Shown here: one piece after another, positions 43,976 to 54,800 of the stretch
How the letters are laid out: every line of letters begins with the position of its first letter
Position numbering within the stretch: position 1 is the first letter of the stretch
Source: Terriglobia bacterium
Lineage (GTDB): Bacteria; Acidobacteriota; Terriglobia; Terriglobales; Acidobacteriaceae
NCBI GenBank assembly: GCA_020073525.1
Contig: JAIQFA010000011.1
Location: 28,409-92,408, forward strand
Reading direction: 5' to 3'
Length of the DNA: 64,000 nt
Translations under genes and position numbers: made by a program
Notes under the pieces: generated by a model
The model's database searches: none
Told to the model about the DNA's origin: nothing
The model's input: only the letters and a program-made list of their open reading frames with translations

Positions 43976-45991
43976 ATGCAGTCATTTCGGTTTCTGGCGG
44001 TACTGCTGATCCTGGCGGTGTGCTCGGCGGCACAGGCGCCTCGTGTTCCGCATAAGCCAGCCGTCAGCTCGCCTGATTCCACGCATCCCAACATCATCCT
44101 GATTACTCTCGATACGACCCGCGCCGACCGCATGGGCTTTCTTGGCTCGAAACGTGGCCTGACGCCCAACCTCGATGCGATGGCCCGCCAAGGGATAGCT
44201 TTTGCGCACGCCTACGCGCACGTTCCGATCACCACCGCATCGCATACCACGATCCTCACTGGAACCTATCCTCAGTTCAATCGGGTCAATGATTTTGGCG
44301 TCCCTCTCTCGCCGAAGCTTCCGTACTTGCCCGACCTGTTGCACGCGCAGGGCTATCACACCGGCGCTTTTGTTGGCTCGCTGATTCTTGATCCTCTGGA
44401 CGGTACGGCCCCCGGCTTCGATCGCGGATTCGAAGTCTACGACGCCGGTTTCCATTTGCGCCGTCACGGCATGGATCGTTACAAGTCTGTCGAACGTCGT
44501 GCCGGCGACGTGGTGAATCATGCGCTTGCCTGGCTCAGCCAATTGCCCAACGGGCCTTTTTTTCTCTGGGTGCACCTTTACGATGCGCATGATCCCTACG
44601 ATCCGCCCCCTCCCTTCAAGACGCGTTTCGCCTCCCAGCCCTATGACGGTGAAATTGCCTACGCCGACTCCGCCGTAGGCAAACTCTTGGACGAGATCCG
44701 CAAGCACGGTCTTTATGACGAAACCTTGATTGCCGTGATGGCGGATCACGGAGAGTCCTTGGGCGCGCACGGGGAGAACACGCACGGAATCTTTCTTTAT
44801 GACGAAACCCTGCACGTGCCCCTGCTATTCAAATTGCCCGCATCGCATGCTGCGGGCAAACATATCAATGCCCGGGTACGCTTGGTTGACGTTGCGCCCA
44901 CCATCCTGCAGGAGGCTGGCCTGACGGTACCGAAAGAAATGCAAGGCCAGTCACTGTCCGCAATGATGATGACGAAGCCCGCAGTCCACTCTCCGGGCGC
45001 CGGTACCGCGGAAGAAGATCGGGCTTCGTATGCTGAGACCGACTATCCACACCGTGCCTTTGGTTGGAGTTCGCTGCGGGCCCTGCGTTCCGGAAAATAT
45101 CTGTACGTTCGCGCGCCGCAACGTGAACTCTATAACCAGGCTACCGATCCTCAAACCGAACATAACCTGGCCGCGAATGCAAAGGCTGTCGCGGATACGT
45201 TGGCAGCGCAACTCGACGCGTTTCGCTCACAAACCAGCCAGACTCTTGTCGATTTAGCTCAACCGGACGCCGAGCAGTTGCAGAAATTGCAAGCTCTTGG
45301 GTATGTGGGATCGGATGCGAAACCAGCGCACGATGACGAGAACCTCTCCGGCTCCGATCCCAAGACCAAGATTGAAATCTCCAACCTCCTCCACGACGCC
45401 ATGTTCGACGTTGAGGATGCCCGCTATCAGGAGGCTGTCCCATTGCTGAAGCGCGTGCTCGCGGAGGAGCCGAACATGCCCGTCGCCAACATGCAGTATG
45501 GGATGGCGCAGGCGCGTCTGAAGAATTACGCCGAGGCGATTCCTCCGCTGCAGAAGGCGTCGCAACTGCTTCCCGACAATGGCATGGGCCGCTATGAACT
45601 CGGCCTGGCGCTCTTTGAGACTGGCGACTGGAAGGGCGCGGCCCCGCAATTTGAGGCGGCCGTGGCGCGAGCCCCAAAGTGGGCCGACGCTCAGTTCTCC
45701 TTGGCAGCAGTCTATGCTCGCATTGATCGCGTGCCGGAAGCCATGGCGCACCTTGATACTTGCCTCGGCCTCAACCCCGATCACTACCGGGCCAATCTGC
45801 TCCGCGGACGCCTGCTGTCGTTGCTCGGCAAGCCCGGGGACTCTCTCGCGAATCTGAAGAAAGCCGCAGAAGTTCAGTCCGACTCGCGCGAAGCCCACCT
45901 CTTTCTCGCGGATGCATATGAGCAATTGGGGAAAGCCCCCGAAGCGACAGAGGAGCGCCGCAAGGCAGAGCGGTTGGGCGGTCAGCGCTGA
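43976..45991 (+). CDS. Sulfatase-fold hydrolase with C-terminal TPRs
   Basis: 671 residues from ATG 43976, chosen because a signal peptide (MQSFRFLAVLLILAVCSAAQA) begins there; an in-frame GTG at 43931 would precede a terminator hairpin. The N-terminal sulfatase/alkaline-phosphatase-fold domain has ILITLDTTRADRMG and ADHGESLGAHGE. The usual Cys/Ser-x-Pro-x-Arg formylglycine motif is replaced by TTASH (86-90), so it is probably not a formylglycine sulfatase but a phosphodiesterase- or transferase-like member. TPR repeats occupy about 480-670. No ribosome site is clear. Confidence 0.82.
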   Translation: MQSFRFLAVLLILAVCSAAQAPRVPHKPAVSSPDSTHPNIILITLDTTRADRMGFLGSKRGLTPNLDAMARQGIAFAHAYAHVPITTASHTTILTGTYPQFNRVNDFGVPLSPKLPYLPDLLHAQGYHTGAFVGSLILDPLDGTAPGFDRGFEVYDAGFHLRRHGMDRYKSVERRAGDVVNHALAWLSQLPNGPFFLWVHLYDAHDPYDPPPPFKTRFASQPYDGEIAYADSAVGKLLDEIRKHGLYDETLIAVMADHGESLGAHGENTHGIFLYDETLHVPLLFKLPASHAAGKHINARVRLVDVAPTILQEAGLTVPKEMQGQSLSAMMMTKPAVHSPGAGTAEEDRASYAETDYPHRAFGWSSLRALRSGKYLYVRAPQRELYNQATDPQTEHNLAANAKAVADTLAAQLDAFRSQTSQTLVDLAQPDAEQLQKLQALGYVGSDAKPAHDDENLSGSDPKTKIEISNLLHDAMFDVEDARYQEAVPLLKRVLAEEPNMPVANMQYGMAQARLKNYAEAIPPLQKASQLLPDNGMGRYELGLALFETGDWKGAAPQFEAAVARAPKWADAQFSLAAVYARIDRVPEAMAHLDTCLGLNPDHYRANLLRGRLLSLLGKPGDSLANLKKAAEVQSDSREAHLFLADAYEQLGKAPEATEERRKAERLGGQR

Positions 45992-45998
45992 AAAAGAA

Positions 45999-46024
45999 AA
46001 AGGGCGAGATCGCTCCCGCCCTTT
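45999..46024 (-). terminator. Intrinsic terminator of the third Oar receptor
   Basis: AAAGGGCG/CGCCCTTT stem between converging genes. On the minus strand it is followed by TTTCTTTTT, so it serves mainly the receptor gene; it may also work in the other direction. Confidence 0.75.
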
Positions 46025-46043
46025 GAGGCAAGCCTTTCGTTCC

Positions 46044-49000
46044 CTAGAACTCGTACCGTAGAGCGAACTGCATTACCCGCGGGTTGGTGAGCAGCCCGCT
46101 GTATTGGCCGAACGATGGCCCTGCATCGAGGTTGTTCGGAATTGTCCGGACATCGAAGCGGTGCAGGTTAGGAACGTTAAAGACCTCCCAACGGAATTGC
46201 ACGCTGTTCGACTCGGCGAAGGGCATCTTCCAGCGTTTGCTGAGCCCGAGATCGAAGCCTGCAAAGCCTTCACCCCGAAGAGTATTGCGTTGGCCACTCT
46301 CGCCCGGGTACGCAGTTCGGAAGGCACTAATCCCCGTCGCTCCTTGGGGGTCTTTGAACAGGTTCGCACCGTGCTCGGCGGTGACCGTCGTTCCAGTCTG
46401 AACCGGGCCGGTCTGCACCGCTCCGCCTCCCAGTTGCCAGTTAGTAGCCCAGGTAAACCCACTGGTTATGCTAACGGGAAAACCGCTGGTCCAGCGTGCC
46501 AGCCCAGAGAGCTGCCAGCCGCCGATGAGAGCGTCGAGAGACTTGCCGGCGTTCCCCGCCCAGGCCTTCCCCCGGCCAAACGGCAAGTCGATAATCCAGT
46601 TGGCGTTGACTTGGTGCGTGGTATCGAAATCGGAAATGGCTCGCAACTGGTTCGGAGACCAGGAGTTGATAACCTGACCTCCGAGTCCGCTCCATGCGTC
46701 AATTCGTTCGGCATCGGAGGAGAGATCAATCGACTTGGATAACGTGTAGTTGAAATCAAACTGCACACCGCGCGACATCCTCTTCCGAATACTGATCTGC
46801 ATGGCGTGATAGTCGGAGTTGCCGATCGATCGCCAGGCATATAGCGAGTGAAACTGCTGGTTGAAAAATGCGTTGCCCCCCAGCACCGTCGGATAATGTC
46901 TGCCAGACTGCCCCAAGATACCGGCGTCGGGAGTCTCCGGGAAGTCGGAACCCGCGATGTCCAGAGCGAACAGCGCGGTCGTCTCGTTGCCGGCGTAGCA
47001 CTTGAAGAGATCGTAGGCCGCTTGCAGGGGGTCTGTGGTGAACGCAGGTGCGCCTTGTTCATCGAACGGCAAGAAGCAATTCCGACTGTAAGCGTCGCCC
47101 GACTGTAATGGTGCAATCAGGTCCTGCCAGTAAGCGGCTGTAGGCCCCACAACGGAAGGAGTGATGGCCGAGGTGGGGGTCTCTGCCCTGGCCAGCTGCG
47201 AAAAACGCTTCGCGGCATCAAAGTAGCTGATCTTCGACGACTTATCCACTAGGTTGAGCGGCATGGCCAGATCTTCTTGCACCAGCAGCCGGCGCGAGAG
47301 TCGCCCAACATAGGAAACCTCAAAGCTCATGTTGTGCGCCAACTCCCGGCCGACCGAAAAGTCGAGGTTGTAGGAATACGGGGTCCTGATCGTGTCGTCC
47401 AAGCCCCAAAAGATGGCCAATCCGGCACCGCCGCTAGGAGGTACAAACGGGAATCCACCTGTCGGTGGTGGGGGAAACCCTTGTTCTATACCTGGAATGG
47501 TGTTCAGTCCGGTCACCCGCGGCGCATCAGAAACCGAAGGGAGGGTCGAGTTCGTGAGTTGCGTGGAGAGACCAAAAGACCCGCGCTGATCGAACGTGCT
47601 CAGCAGTCCGGAACCAATCCGGTCAAAGACCACGCCGAACCCTCCGCGAATCACGCTCTTGTCCGCATCTCCGAAGATGCGGTGCAGAAATCCACTATCA
47701 AACTTCGGAGAGTAGGCGAACGCGATTCGAGGACCGAAATTCTTCGTGTCCCACTTGTAGTACCCCTTCTTACCGTTCACTGGTCCCGCCAGGTCGAAAG
47801 AAACTACCGGATCGGTGCTGGAAGGGATCCCGTCAAACATTTTCTGTCCGCGATCCTTGAACCACTGGCCCATGCTGAAAGCCGGTGCCACTTGAGCCCC
47901 ATTTGTCTCCCAGGGCGGAGAGAACAAGGAATAGCGGAGTCCGAGGTTCAGTGTGAGGTTCGGTTTGGCCTTGAAAGAGTCCTGGAAATAAAACTCATAC
48001 TCGTCGGCCCCCCAGCGCCGCCTTACTGGAGATCCCAGGGCCTGCGGCGTTCCTGTTCTATCGAAGTTGTAGGTGGCATCCAGTTCGCTGACAATCCCCA
48101 TCATAGTCATGAGCGGGAAGTCATAAGAATTTCCAAATTGGGGGCTCACTGCGGGAAACCCATTGTTTGCGGGGTTGAGCGGACTCGTGGTCCCAGCCAG
48201 CCCCGCGGTGTCAAGCGCCGACGCATTCGTCGTTCCCGAACTGAAGGAGTTGATAAAGTTCGACCGCGGATTCCGGATGAAACGAATGTTCGTGCCGAAC
48301 TGAAAAGTATGCTTTCCCTTCGACCATGCCATGTCATCGACAAAATTGTGTACTGGCGCCTGGAAACTCTGGCTTCGGGTGACGGCAAGGCTGGACTGGT
48401 TGGACGTGCTGTCATCGTTTAATCCGCGGAAGAAGATAAAGGGCTGACTATCGTTATTGCCGATATCACCCGAACTCTGGCGCGTGTAGCCCCATCGGAA
48501 GTTGTTTAGCAGTGTAGGCCGCAGACTCGCGGTATACCCGACTGTGAAGCCCTTGCTGTAGTCGGCGAGCGTATGCAGAGCCGCGGTGCCCGGGAGGTAT
48601 GGTGCATTGGCATGTGCGTCATTGCGAAGGGCGCCGCGCCAGAATATGCTGTGGGTTCCACTGCGCGTCAGTTTGAAATCCGCTCTCGCAATGTACCAGT
48701 TGTTGTTTGTGGGAACCGGCCCGCGAAAACGATAGCCAACGTAGTTGAAATTGTCACCCGCCGAGGTATCATTCGGGAGCGGGAAGCTATTCAAGTAGCT
48801 CATGACCACAGAGTTCAGGCCGATACCCAACGGGTCCATCGTCTGAGTTTGCGTGGGAGAAAGACCTTTGAACCCCGCCGGAATCGTGTGGCTTGCGGCA
48901 ATGCCTTGAACCGGGCCGCCTGGACACTGAGTTGGATCTTCGCACTGGTACACAATCACGCCATCCCGCATCGATTCACTTGGCACGATGCGCAAAGCGC

Positions 49001-49967
49001 TGGTTTCCTCTCGTTGCCGGTATCCCTCGTAGTTCACAAAGAAGAACAACCGGTCTTTCCAGATCGGCCCACCCACCGACCCGCCAAAGATGTTGCGAAT
49101 GAGCTTTGGAGGCTGGTTGGGCTGACCGTTTGCCACCTGCGATTGCTTGATGAACCAATCGTTCGCGCTCGTGATCGTGTTGCGGTGATATTCGTAAAGG
49201 GACCCGTGGAATTTGTTGGTGCCGCCCTTGGTCACCAGTGAGACCTGCGCACCCGAGGAGCGTCCCTGGTCCGCGTTGTAGTTGCTGGTGGTGACACGGA
49301 ATTCCTGGACCGAATCCAGGGTCACCGGCAAGACGGATGTGAAGGCGTAGCCGTTTACCTGGTCATTCACGTCGACACCGTCCAGAGTGATGTTGCTTTG
49401 GTCACTGTGAGCGCCGTTGACCGCGCCGCTGCGCGTGTCAACATTCTTGTCGATGTCGGCGCGGTTCCCTGTGTAGGTCACGCCTGCTTGGAGCGACAGC
49501 AACTCAGGTACACTCCGCCCTTCCAGTGGAAGTTCCTTGACCTGGTGCTCATTGAAAGCATTCCCAAGGCTGGCGTCGGTAGTATTGACGATCTCTCCCT
49601 CCGCCGAAACCTCAACGGTTTCAGAGATCGCGCCAACCTGCAGCATGACGTTTAAAGTCGCGGGCGTGCTGACTAGCAACTCGACATTGGTCTGGATCGA
49701 TTTCCGGAATCCTGGTGCTTCAACCGTCAGAATGTAGGTTGCGGGCGTGAGCTGCAAGAACTCATACCCACCGGCCGGACCAGTGGTTGTCGAGCGCTCA
49801 AAGCCACGTTGCGGATTCGAGAGGGTCACTTTCGCGCTGGCGATTGCGGCGCCACTCTTGTCGGTTACAGTTCCGCGCACTGACGTTGTCGAGGTCTGAG
49901 CAGTCACGCCCACCGACAGGACCAAGAGGAAGGAGAGAAGAACGGCAGACATCACGGGAGCGCGCAT
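46044..49967 (-). CDS. TonB-dependent receptor, Oar-like (longest)
   Basis: A 1307-residue outer-membrane receptor. Signal peptide (AVLLSFLLVLSVGVTAQ), a carboxypeptidase-regulatory domain (TSVRGTVTDKSGAAIASAKV) at about 25-110, a plug with VKELPLEGRSVPELLSLQAGV, and a barrel ending MQFALRYEF. A near-consensus promoter and an AGGAGG site precede ATG 49967. An intrinsic terminator follows. It faces the sulfatase-fold gene tail to tail. The substrate is unknown. Confidence 0.93.
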   Translation of the reverse strand: MRAPVMSAVLLSFLLVLSVGVTAQTSTTSVRGTVTDKSGAAIASAKVTLSNPQRGFERSTTTGPAGGYEFLQLTPATYILTVEAPGFRKSIQTNVELLVSTPATLNVMLQVGAISETVEVSAEGEIVNTTDASLGNAFNEHQVKELPLEGRSVPELLSLQAGVTYTGNRADIDKNVDTRSGAVNGAHSDQSNITLDGVDVNDQVNGYAFTSVLPVTLDSVQEFRVTTSNYNADQGRSSGAQVSLVTKGGTNKFHGSLYEYHRNTITSANDWFIKQSQVANGQPNQPPKLIRNIFGGSVGGPIWKDRLFFFVNYEGYRQREETSALRIVPSESMRDGVIVYQCEDPTQCPGGPVQGIAASHTIPAGFKGLSPTQTQTMDPLGIGLNSVVMSYLNSFPLPNDTSAGDNFNYVGYRFRGPVPTNNNWYIARADFKLTRSGTHSIFWRGALRNDAHANAPYLPGTAALHTLADYSKGFTVGYTASLRPTLLNNFRWGYTRQSSGDIGNNDSQPFIFFRGLNDDSTSNQSSLAVTRSQSFQAPVHNFVDDMAWSKGKHTFQFGTNIRFIRNPRSNFINSFSSGTTNASALDTAGLAGTTSPLNPANNGFPAVSPQFGNSYDFPLMTMMGIVSELDATYNFDRTGTPQALGSPVRRRWGADEYEFYFQDSFKAKPNLTLNLGLRYSLFSPPWETNGAQVAPAFSMGQWFKDRGQKMFDGIPSSTDPVVSFDLAGPVNGKKGYYKWDTKNFGPRIAFAYSPKFDSGFLHRIFGDADKSVIRGGFGVVFDRIGSGLLSTFDQRGSFGLSTQLTNSTLPSVSDAPRVTGLNTIPGIEQGFPPPPTGGFPFVPPSGGAGLAIFWGLDDTIRTPYSYNLDFSVGRELAHNMSFEVSYVGRLSRRLLVQEDLAMPLNLVDKSSKISYFDAAKRFSQLARAETPTSAITPSVVGPTAAYWQDLIAPLQSGDAYSRNCFLPFDEQGAPAFTTDPLQAAYDLFKCYAGNETTALFALDIAGSDFPETPDAGILGQSGRHYPTVLGGNAFFNQQFHSLYAWRSIGNSDYHAMQISIRKRMSRGVQFDFNYTLSKSIDLSSDAERIDAWSGLGGQVINSWSPNQLRAISDFDTTHQVNANWIIDLPFGRGKAWAGNAGKSLDALIGGWQLSGLARWTSGFPVSITSGFTWATNWQLGGGAVQTGPVQTGTTVTAEHGANLFKDPQGATGISAFRTAYPGESGQRNTLRGEGFAGFDLGLSKRWKMPFAESNSVQFRWEVFNVPNLHRFDVRTIPNNLDAGPSFGQYSGLLTNPRVMQFALRYEF

Positions 49968-50048
49968 CTTAAGCCTCCTGAAATATTGATCGTTCTAGGA
50001 TTCGCAGCCTGTGTTGTAAGCAAAACACCATGCCGGAATTGGCCCATC

Positions 50049-50077
50049 ATTATCCGCCCAGCAGTCCAGTATGACAA
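50049..50077 (-). promoter_or_regulatory. Predicted promoter of the third Oar receptor
   Basis: On the minus strand, TTGTCA, an exact 17-base spacer, then GATAAT. The ATG is about 80 bases downstream. A close match to sigma-70-type promoters. Confidence 0.6.
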
Positions 50078-50134
50078 TGACTGGAATCACAACTACCTTG
50101 GATAAGATTTCCTGATTCCGATTTGCGAAGGGAC

Positions 50135-51607
50135 CTATGAAGTCTGGTAGGCCGGGCGGCGGATGCGCTGCAAATCTGCCAGCACTCCGGAAGCGAAGAG
50201 TATGACCACGGGGTAGCATTCTAGCGTGTAGCGCGTTTCCGGATTCTCCAGCGTTCCCAGAAATGCCGAACGCAGCAGCAGGAAAATGATCAGCAATCCG
50301 GCCCAGCGAATTCCTGACGGCCTGCGAACCAGCGCCAACAGTGCTCCCGCCACGTACGCCAGGTTCAGCAAGCCGAATCCAACCGCCAGGAAAGACTGGG
50401 TGATGTCATCGTTGAATTCCCACCAGCGCACGTCGGGTGGAAGAAGTTCGGTTCGCGGGCGCAGCCACATGTCAGCCGCGCGCAGCAGTGGCAGCACAGT
50501 GTAGTAGCGCACGGGATGGGCGCGAATGCGATCCCGGGCAATCTCGCTCAGGCGTCCATCCAGTGCGGGTGTCATCTCCTGCGATTGGTTATAGTCCGCG
50601 ATCACGGCCAGCGTGGCATCCCGTTCCGCAGAAGTATCGAAGGCGCGCGACGGCAGTTTCGTCGGGTCAACCGTGACGCCGGGAACGTTCCAATAAATCT
50701 CTTCGACTGACGCGTAGTCGACGATCCAAGTCTTGACCCAGCGGATGAAACCTCGGGGGACAAGTTCATCCGACTCGGTGGCGTACCGCGGAGCCAGCGG
50801 CTGAAATTGATGGAGCGTCCGAAAATTACGAATCGTCCAGGGAGCAAGCGGCGCGAGTGCAAACACCGCGACGATGAGTCCGCCGACCAGCCGGCGGCGG
50901 AGCCATATAGATTTCCTATCGGGACATTGTCTTTGCAATGAGAGTTTCGTATCAGGGCATCGCTTTAGCGATGCCGCACGTTGCCCGAAATCAAACGCCC
51001 CTTTAGGGGCTGCCGCCACCAGATAAAGTGCGACCGCCGCCAGGAGAATCCCGCCATCGGGACGCAGTAAGATGCAGGCCGCAATCGCCGCGCCAGTTGC
51101 GGCCCAGAGCTTGCGGACACTCGCACCCTCCTCCATTCGATCCAGAGCGGCCACCGCGCAATCCAGAGCGAGCGCCGTAAAGAAGATTTCCAAGGTTTCG
51201 GTGAGCACGGCGGCGGCGTAGTTCGCCAGGAATGGACACAGCGCCGTCAGCACAAAAGCGATTCTCGCCGCGCGTTCGGAAACCATTCGCCGGGCAAGGT
51301 CGGCGACGATCAGGCAGGTGCCCAGGTCAAACAGAATCTGCGTCAGCAGGACGGCTTTGAAGTTACCGGTCCCAAACAACCAGAAGATCTTGACTAGAAA
51401 TAGTGGATATCCCGGAAGCCGCGTGTCAGTCGGCACAATCTGCGTTCCCTGCGTCTGGCCGTAAATACCGTGCTGCAGCCAGTTGGTCGCAAGGTCGGCG
51501 TAGATGCGCGAATCGTCTGTGACCGCGGGAAAATATACAAAGAAAAATAGCCGCAATGCCAGCCCGGCCAAGGTGGCTCCCAGAAAGAACCTGCGATGTT
51601 CGCGCAT
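50135..51607 (-). CDS. PMT/ArnT-like membrane glycosyltransferase
   Basis: About 490 residues with roughly 9-11 hydrophobic segments. Features of the PMT_2 superfamily include FVYFPAVTDDSRIYADLATNWLQHGIYG near the first external loop and RLPGYPLFLVKIFWLFG. It would transfer a sugar from a polyprenyl phosphate carrier outside the inner membrane. Residues about 199-220 (PKGAFDFGQRAASLKRCPDT) are encoded by a dispersed two-hairpin repeat lying in frame in a cytoplasmic-looking loop. Start ATG 51607 or GTG 51619; no ribosome site is clear. It is divergent from the GH18-NodB-GT2 gene. Confidence 0.83.
   Translation of the reverse strand: MREHRRFFLGATLAGLALRLFFFVYFPAVTDDSRIYADLATNWLQHGIYGQTQGTQIVPTDTRLPGYPLFLVKIFWLFGTGNFKAVLLTQILFDLGTCLIVADLARRMVSERAARIAFVLTALCPFLANYAAAVLTETLEIFFTALALDCAVAALDRMEEGASVRKLWAATGAAIAACILLRPDGGILLAAVALYLVAAAPKGAFDFGQRAASLKRCPDTKLSLQRQCPDRKSIWLRRRLVGGLIVAVFALAPLAPWTIRNFRTLHQFQPLAPRYATESDELVPRGFIRWVKTWIVDYASVEEIYWNVPGVTVDPTKLPSRAFDTSAERDATLAVIADYNQSQEMTPALDGRLSEIARDRIRAHPVRYYTVLPLLRAADMWLRPRTELLPPDVRWWEFNDDITQSFLAVGFGLLNLAYVAGALLALVRRPSGIRWAGLLIIFLLLRSAFLGTLENPETRYTLECYPVVILFASGVLADLQRIRRPAYQTS
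50947..51015. repeat. Family E two-hairpin repeat inside a coding sequence
   Basis: The first 18 bases match the intergenic copy at 33028-33045, and CGCCCCTTTAGGGGCTG forms the second hairpin. It adds about 23 residues to the glycosyltransferase without a stop or frame shift. Confidence 0.75.
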
Positions 51608-51690
51608 CAAGCGGAGCACGTAAGGAATATATCGTGAATCGAGAAATTTGCCTCCGTTGTACAGTCTGGATCCGATGAGACTCGTCTTAC

Positions 51691-51765
51691 CTGAGGCCTG
51701 AGAACTGAGAACTGAGAACTGAGACCTGAGAGCTGACGGCTGATGGCTGAAAGCTGACGGCTGTT
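51691..51765. repeat. Short degenerate tandem repeat
   Basis: Eight or so diverging copies of a CTGAGAA/CTGACGG-type unit of 7-10 bases in the divergent gap before the three-domain enzyme. Confidence 0.75.
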
Positions 51766-51811
51766 TGACCCCCCGCGCCTCTCACCTTAGGATGAAGGGT
51801 ACCCCATCGAG

Positions 51812-54800
51812 ATGGCGAAACAGGTCTTTTACGATCCCAAGCAGGCCCGCTGGCGGCGGATTCGCCGCGTTTTCGACGCGGCCGCTCTCGCTTTCTCCTT
51901 GCTCGTGATCTTTTTTATCTACAGTGCTCTGCGCAGTGAGCCACTGCCCGACCTTTCCTGGCTGTCAGAAAAGAAGCCGTATCACGCCCTGAAAGAAAAT
52001 GAAAAGGCGAAAGCACGCGAGAAGCGCCGCCTCGCCACTCTGGCCCGTGCTGGACACCGCCATCAGGCCCGCAAGGCTCCTTCGCAACTCACCTTCAACT
52101 CCCAACAAGGAGTGCGGGCCGCATTCTATGTCTCCTGGGACGCGGCAAGTTACTCGTCGTTGCGCGAGTACGCGCGCCAGATCGACTTGCTCTTCCCGAC
52201 GTGGCTGCAAGTGCTCAGTCCCGATGGCCACCTGCAAGGTGTCGATCCGGAAACCAACACGATGTTTGACGTGGTGCACGGGCAAACGGTCCATGCCGTC
52301 GATGACAAAGTGATGCCGTTTCTGAAGACGGAAAACACCGAGATAGAAGTCTTTCCGGTGGTGCAGAACTTTGACGGCACCGACTTTGTTCCCGGGGTCA
52401 GCAACTTCCTGATGAATCCGGAAGCCCGCGCCAACTTTCGCCGCGAGATCGGTGTTTTTCTCGCCACCGATCACTATCGCGGGCTGATGATCGATTTCGA
52501 ATCCTTCCCGAAGAAAGCGCAGCCCGGCTACGTGGCTCTGCTGAACGAGCTCTCGTCGGATCTGCACGCCAAGGGAATGAAGTTGTACGTCAGCGTCCAG
52601 GTGCGCAACGAAGATTTTGATTACAAGGCCATATCCGCCGCCGTCGATGGCGTTGTCATCATGAATTACGACGAGCATTTTCCCGGCGGAACCCCCGGCC
52701 CCGTCGCTTCGCAGGATTGGTTCACGGACAACCTTGACTCTGCCATCGACGAGATTCCCAAAGAGAAGCTGATCGTCGCCATCGGAAACTACGGCTACGA
52801 TTGGGTCGAGCGCCCCAAAAAAGGCAAGCTACCACACGGAGTGGCCGACAAGAGCGTTTCCGTGCAGGAAGCCTGGATCGGCTCGCGCGATGCCGAAGAA
52901 GATGTTGACTATGACGGCGATGCGCTCAACCCGCACTTCAGCTACCGCGACGACGACGACTTCCGCCACGACGTCTGGTTCCTGGATGCGGTGACGGCGC
53001 TGAACGAGATGCGCGCCGCCCAGGCTCTCGGCATCAATACCTTCGCCTTGTGGAGGCTGGGATCGGAAGACCGCTCCCTCTGGCGCGTGTGGGATATGCC
53101 CGGCGAAGCCAATGCGTCCGATCGATTGAAAGACGTTCCGCCCGGCCAGGATGTCGACATGGAGGGCAGCGGCGAGATCCTGCACATCGAGGCGAAGCCC
53201 GCCGACGGTGAGCGCGAGTTGTCCATCGACAAGCAGACCGGACTCATCGACGGGGAAACCTTCAAGACGCTTCCCGAGCCCTATCGTGTCGCGCGCTACG
53301 GCGCCAGCAAGAATCAACTCGCCATGACTTTCGACGACGGCCCTGATCCCGAGTGGACCCCGAAAATTCTCGATATCCTCAAACGCGAGCATGTGCCAGG
53401 AACGTTCTTTCTCATCGGACTCGAGGCGCAGAAGTTCAGCAGCCTGACTCGTCGTGTTTACCGCGAAGGTCACGAAATCGGGAACCATACCTTCACCCAT
53501 CCCGACATCAGCTCGATTGGCTTCAGCTACATGAGAGTGGAATTGAACCTGACCGAGCAATTGTTTGCCAGCCGCCTCCGTATTCGCACCATGCTGTTCC
53601 GTCCGCCCTACTCCGTCGACGCCGAGCCCGACACCGAAGACCAGGTGCGTCCGCTCGAACTCACGCAAAGCCTGGGCTACATCACGATCGGCAATAAGAT
53701 CGACACCAAGGATTGGAACGACCAGCCCGCACTCACGCCACAACAAATCGCGGCTGAGGTGCTCGACCACCTGCCGCCTTGCCAGCCCAACGATCAGAAG
53801 TGCGGCAACATCATTCTTATGCACGATGGCGGAGGCAACCGCAAAAGAACTGTGCAGGCTCTCCCGCTGATCATCGACGGTGCTCGTGCCCGCGGATTTG
53901 AATTCGTCCCCGTCTACCAGTTGATGGGCAAAACCAAAGCGGATGTCATGCCGCCCCTCCCCACCAACCAGTATTTCGCCGCTTTGCTGAACTGGATCAG
54001 CTTCGGCCTCTTCGGCGCGACGATGACGGGCATCACGGTCGTTTTTTTCCTGGGTGACATCCTGATGACCGGTCGTCTGATTTCAGTCGGCGTCCTCGCC
54101 ATCTATGACCGCATCTGCTCCCATGTACACGGGACACCCGAGCAAATTGCGGCCTACCGCCCCCGGGTCGCGGTTCTCATCCCCGCATATAACGAGGAGA
54201 AGGTCATCGAACGCACCATCCAGGGCGCGCTCGACTCCGACTATCCCAATCTGCGCGTGATCGTCATCGACGACGGTTCCAAGGATCGTACTTTAGAAAT
54301 CGCACGCCGGGCCTTTGCCGCCGAGGAAGCTGCCGGACGAGTAGTGATTCTCACCAAGCTCAACGGCGGCAAGGCCGAGGCGCTCAACTACGGGCTGGAG
54401 CACATCGGTGATGCCGAATTCTTCGTCGGCATCGACGCCGATACCATCATTGCGCCCGATGCGATTGCCCGCATGGTCCCGCACTTCCTCAATCCGAAAG
54501 TTGGAGCGGTCGCGGGCAATGCCAAGGTTGGCAACCGCGTGAACCTGTGGACGCGCTGGCAGGCTCTCGAATACATCACCAGCCAGAATTTCGAGCGGCG
54601 AGCGCTCAACACCATGGGTGCGGTCAGCGTCGTGCCGGGTGCGATCGGTGCTTGGCGCGTAGCGGCGGTTCGCGAAGCTGGAGGCTACCACGTGGACACC
54701 GTCGCCGAAGACGCCGATCTGACCATGGCGCTCTTGCGCAACGGCTATCGTGTGCAATATGAAGATCTGGCGCTCGCCTTCACCGAAGCTCCGACTAGTG

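Noticed and set aside
43976..45991. Formylglycine sulfatase
   Set aside because: The C/S-x-P-x-R motif is absent.
51691..51765. CRISPR-like array
   Set aside because: Units are 7-10 bases and degenerate, with no spacers or cas genes.
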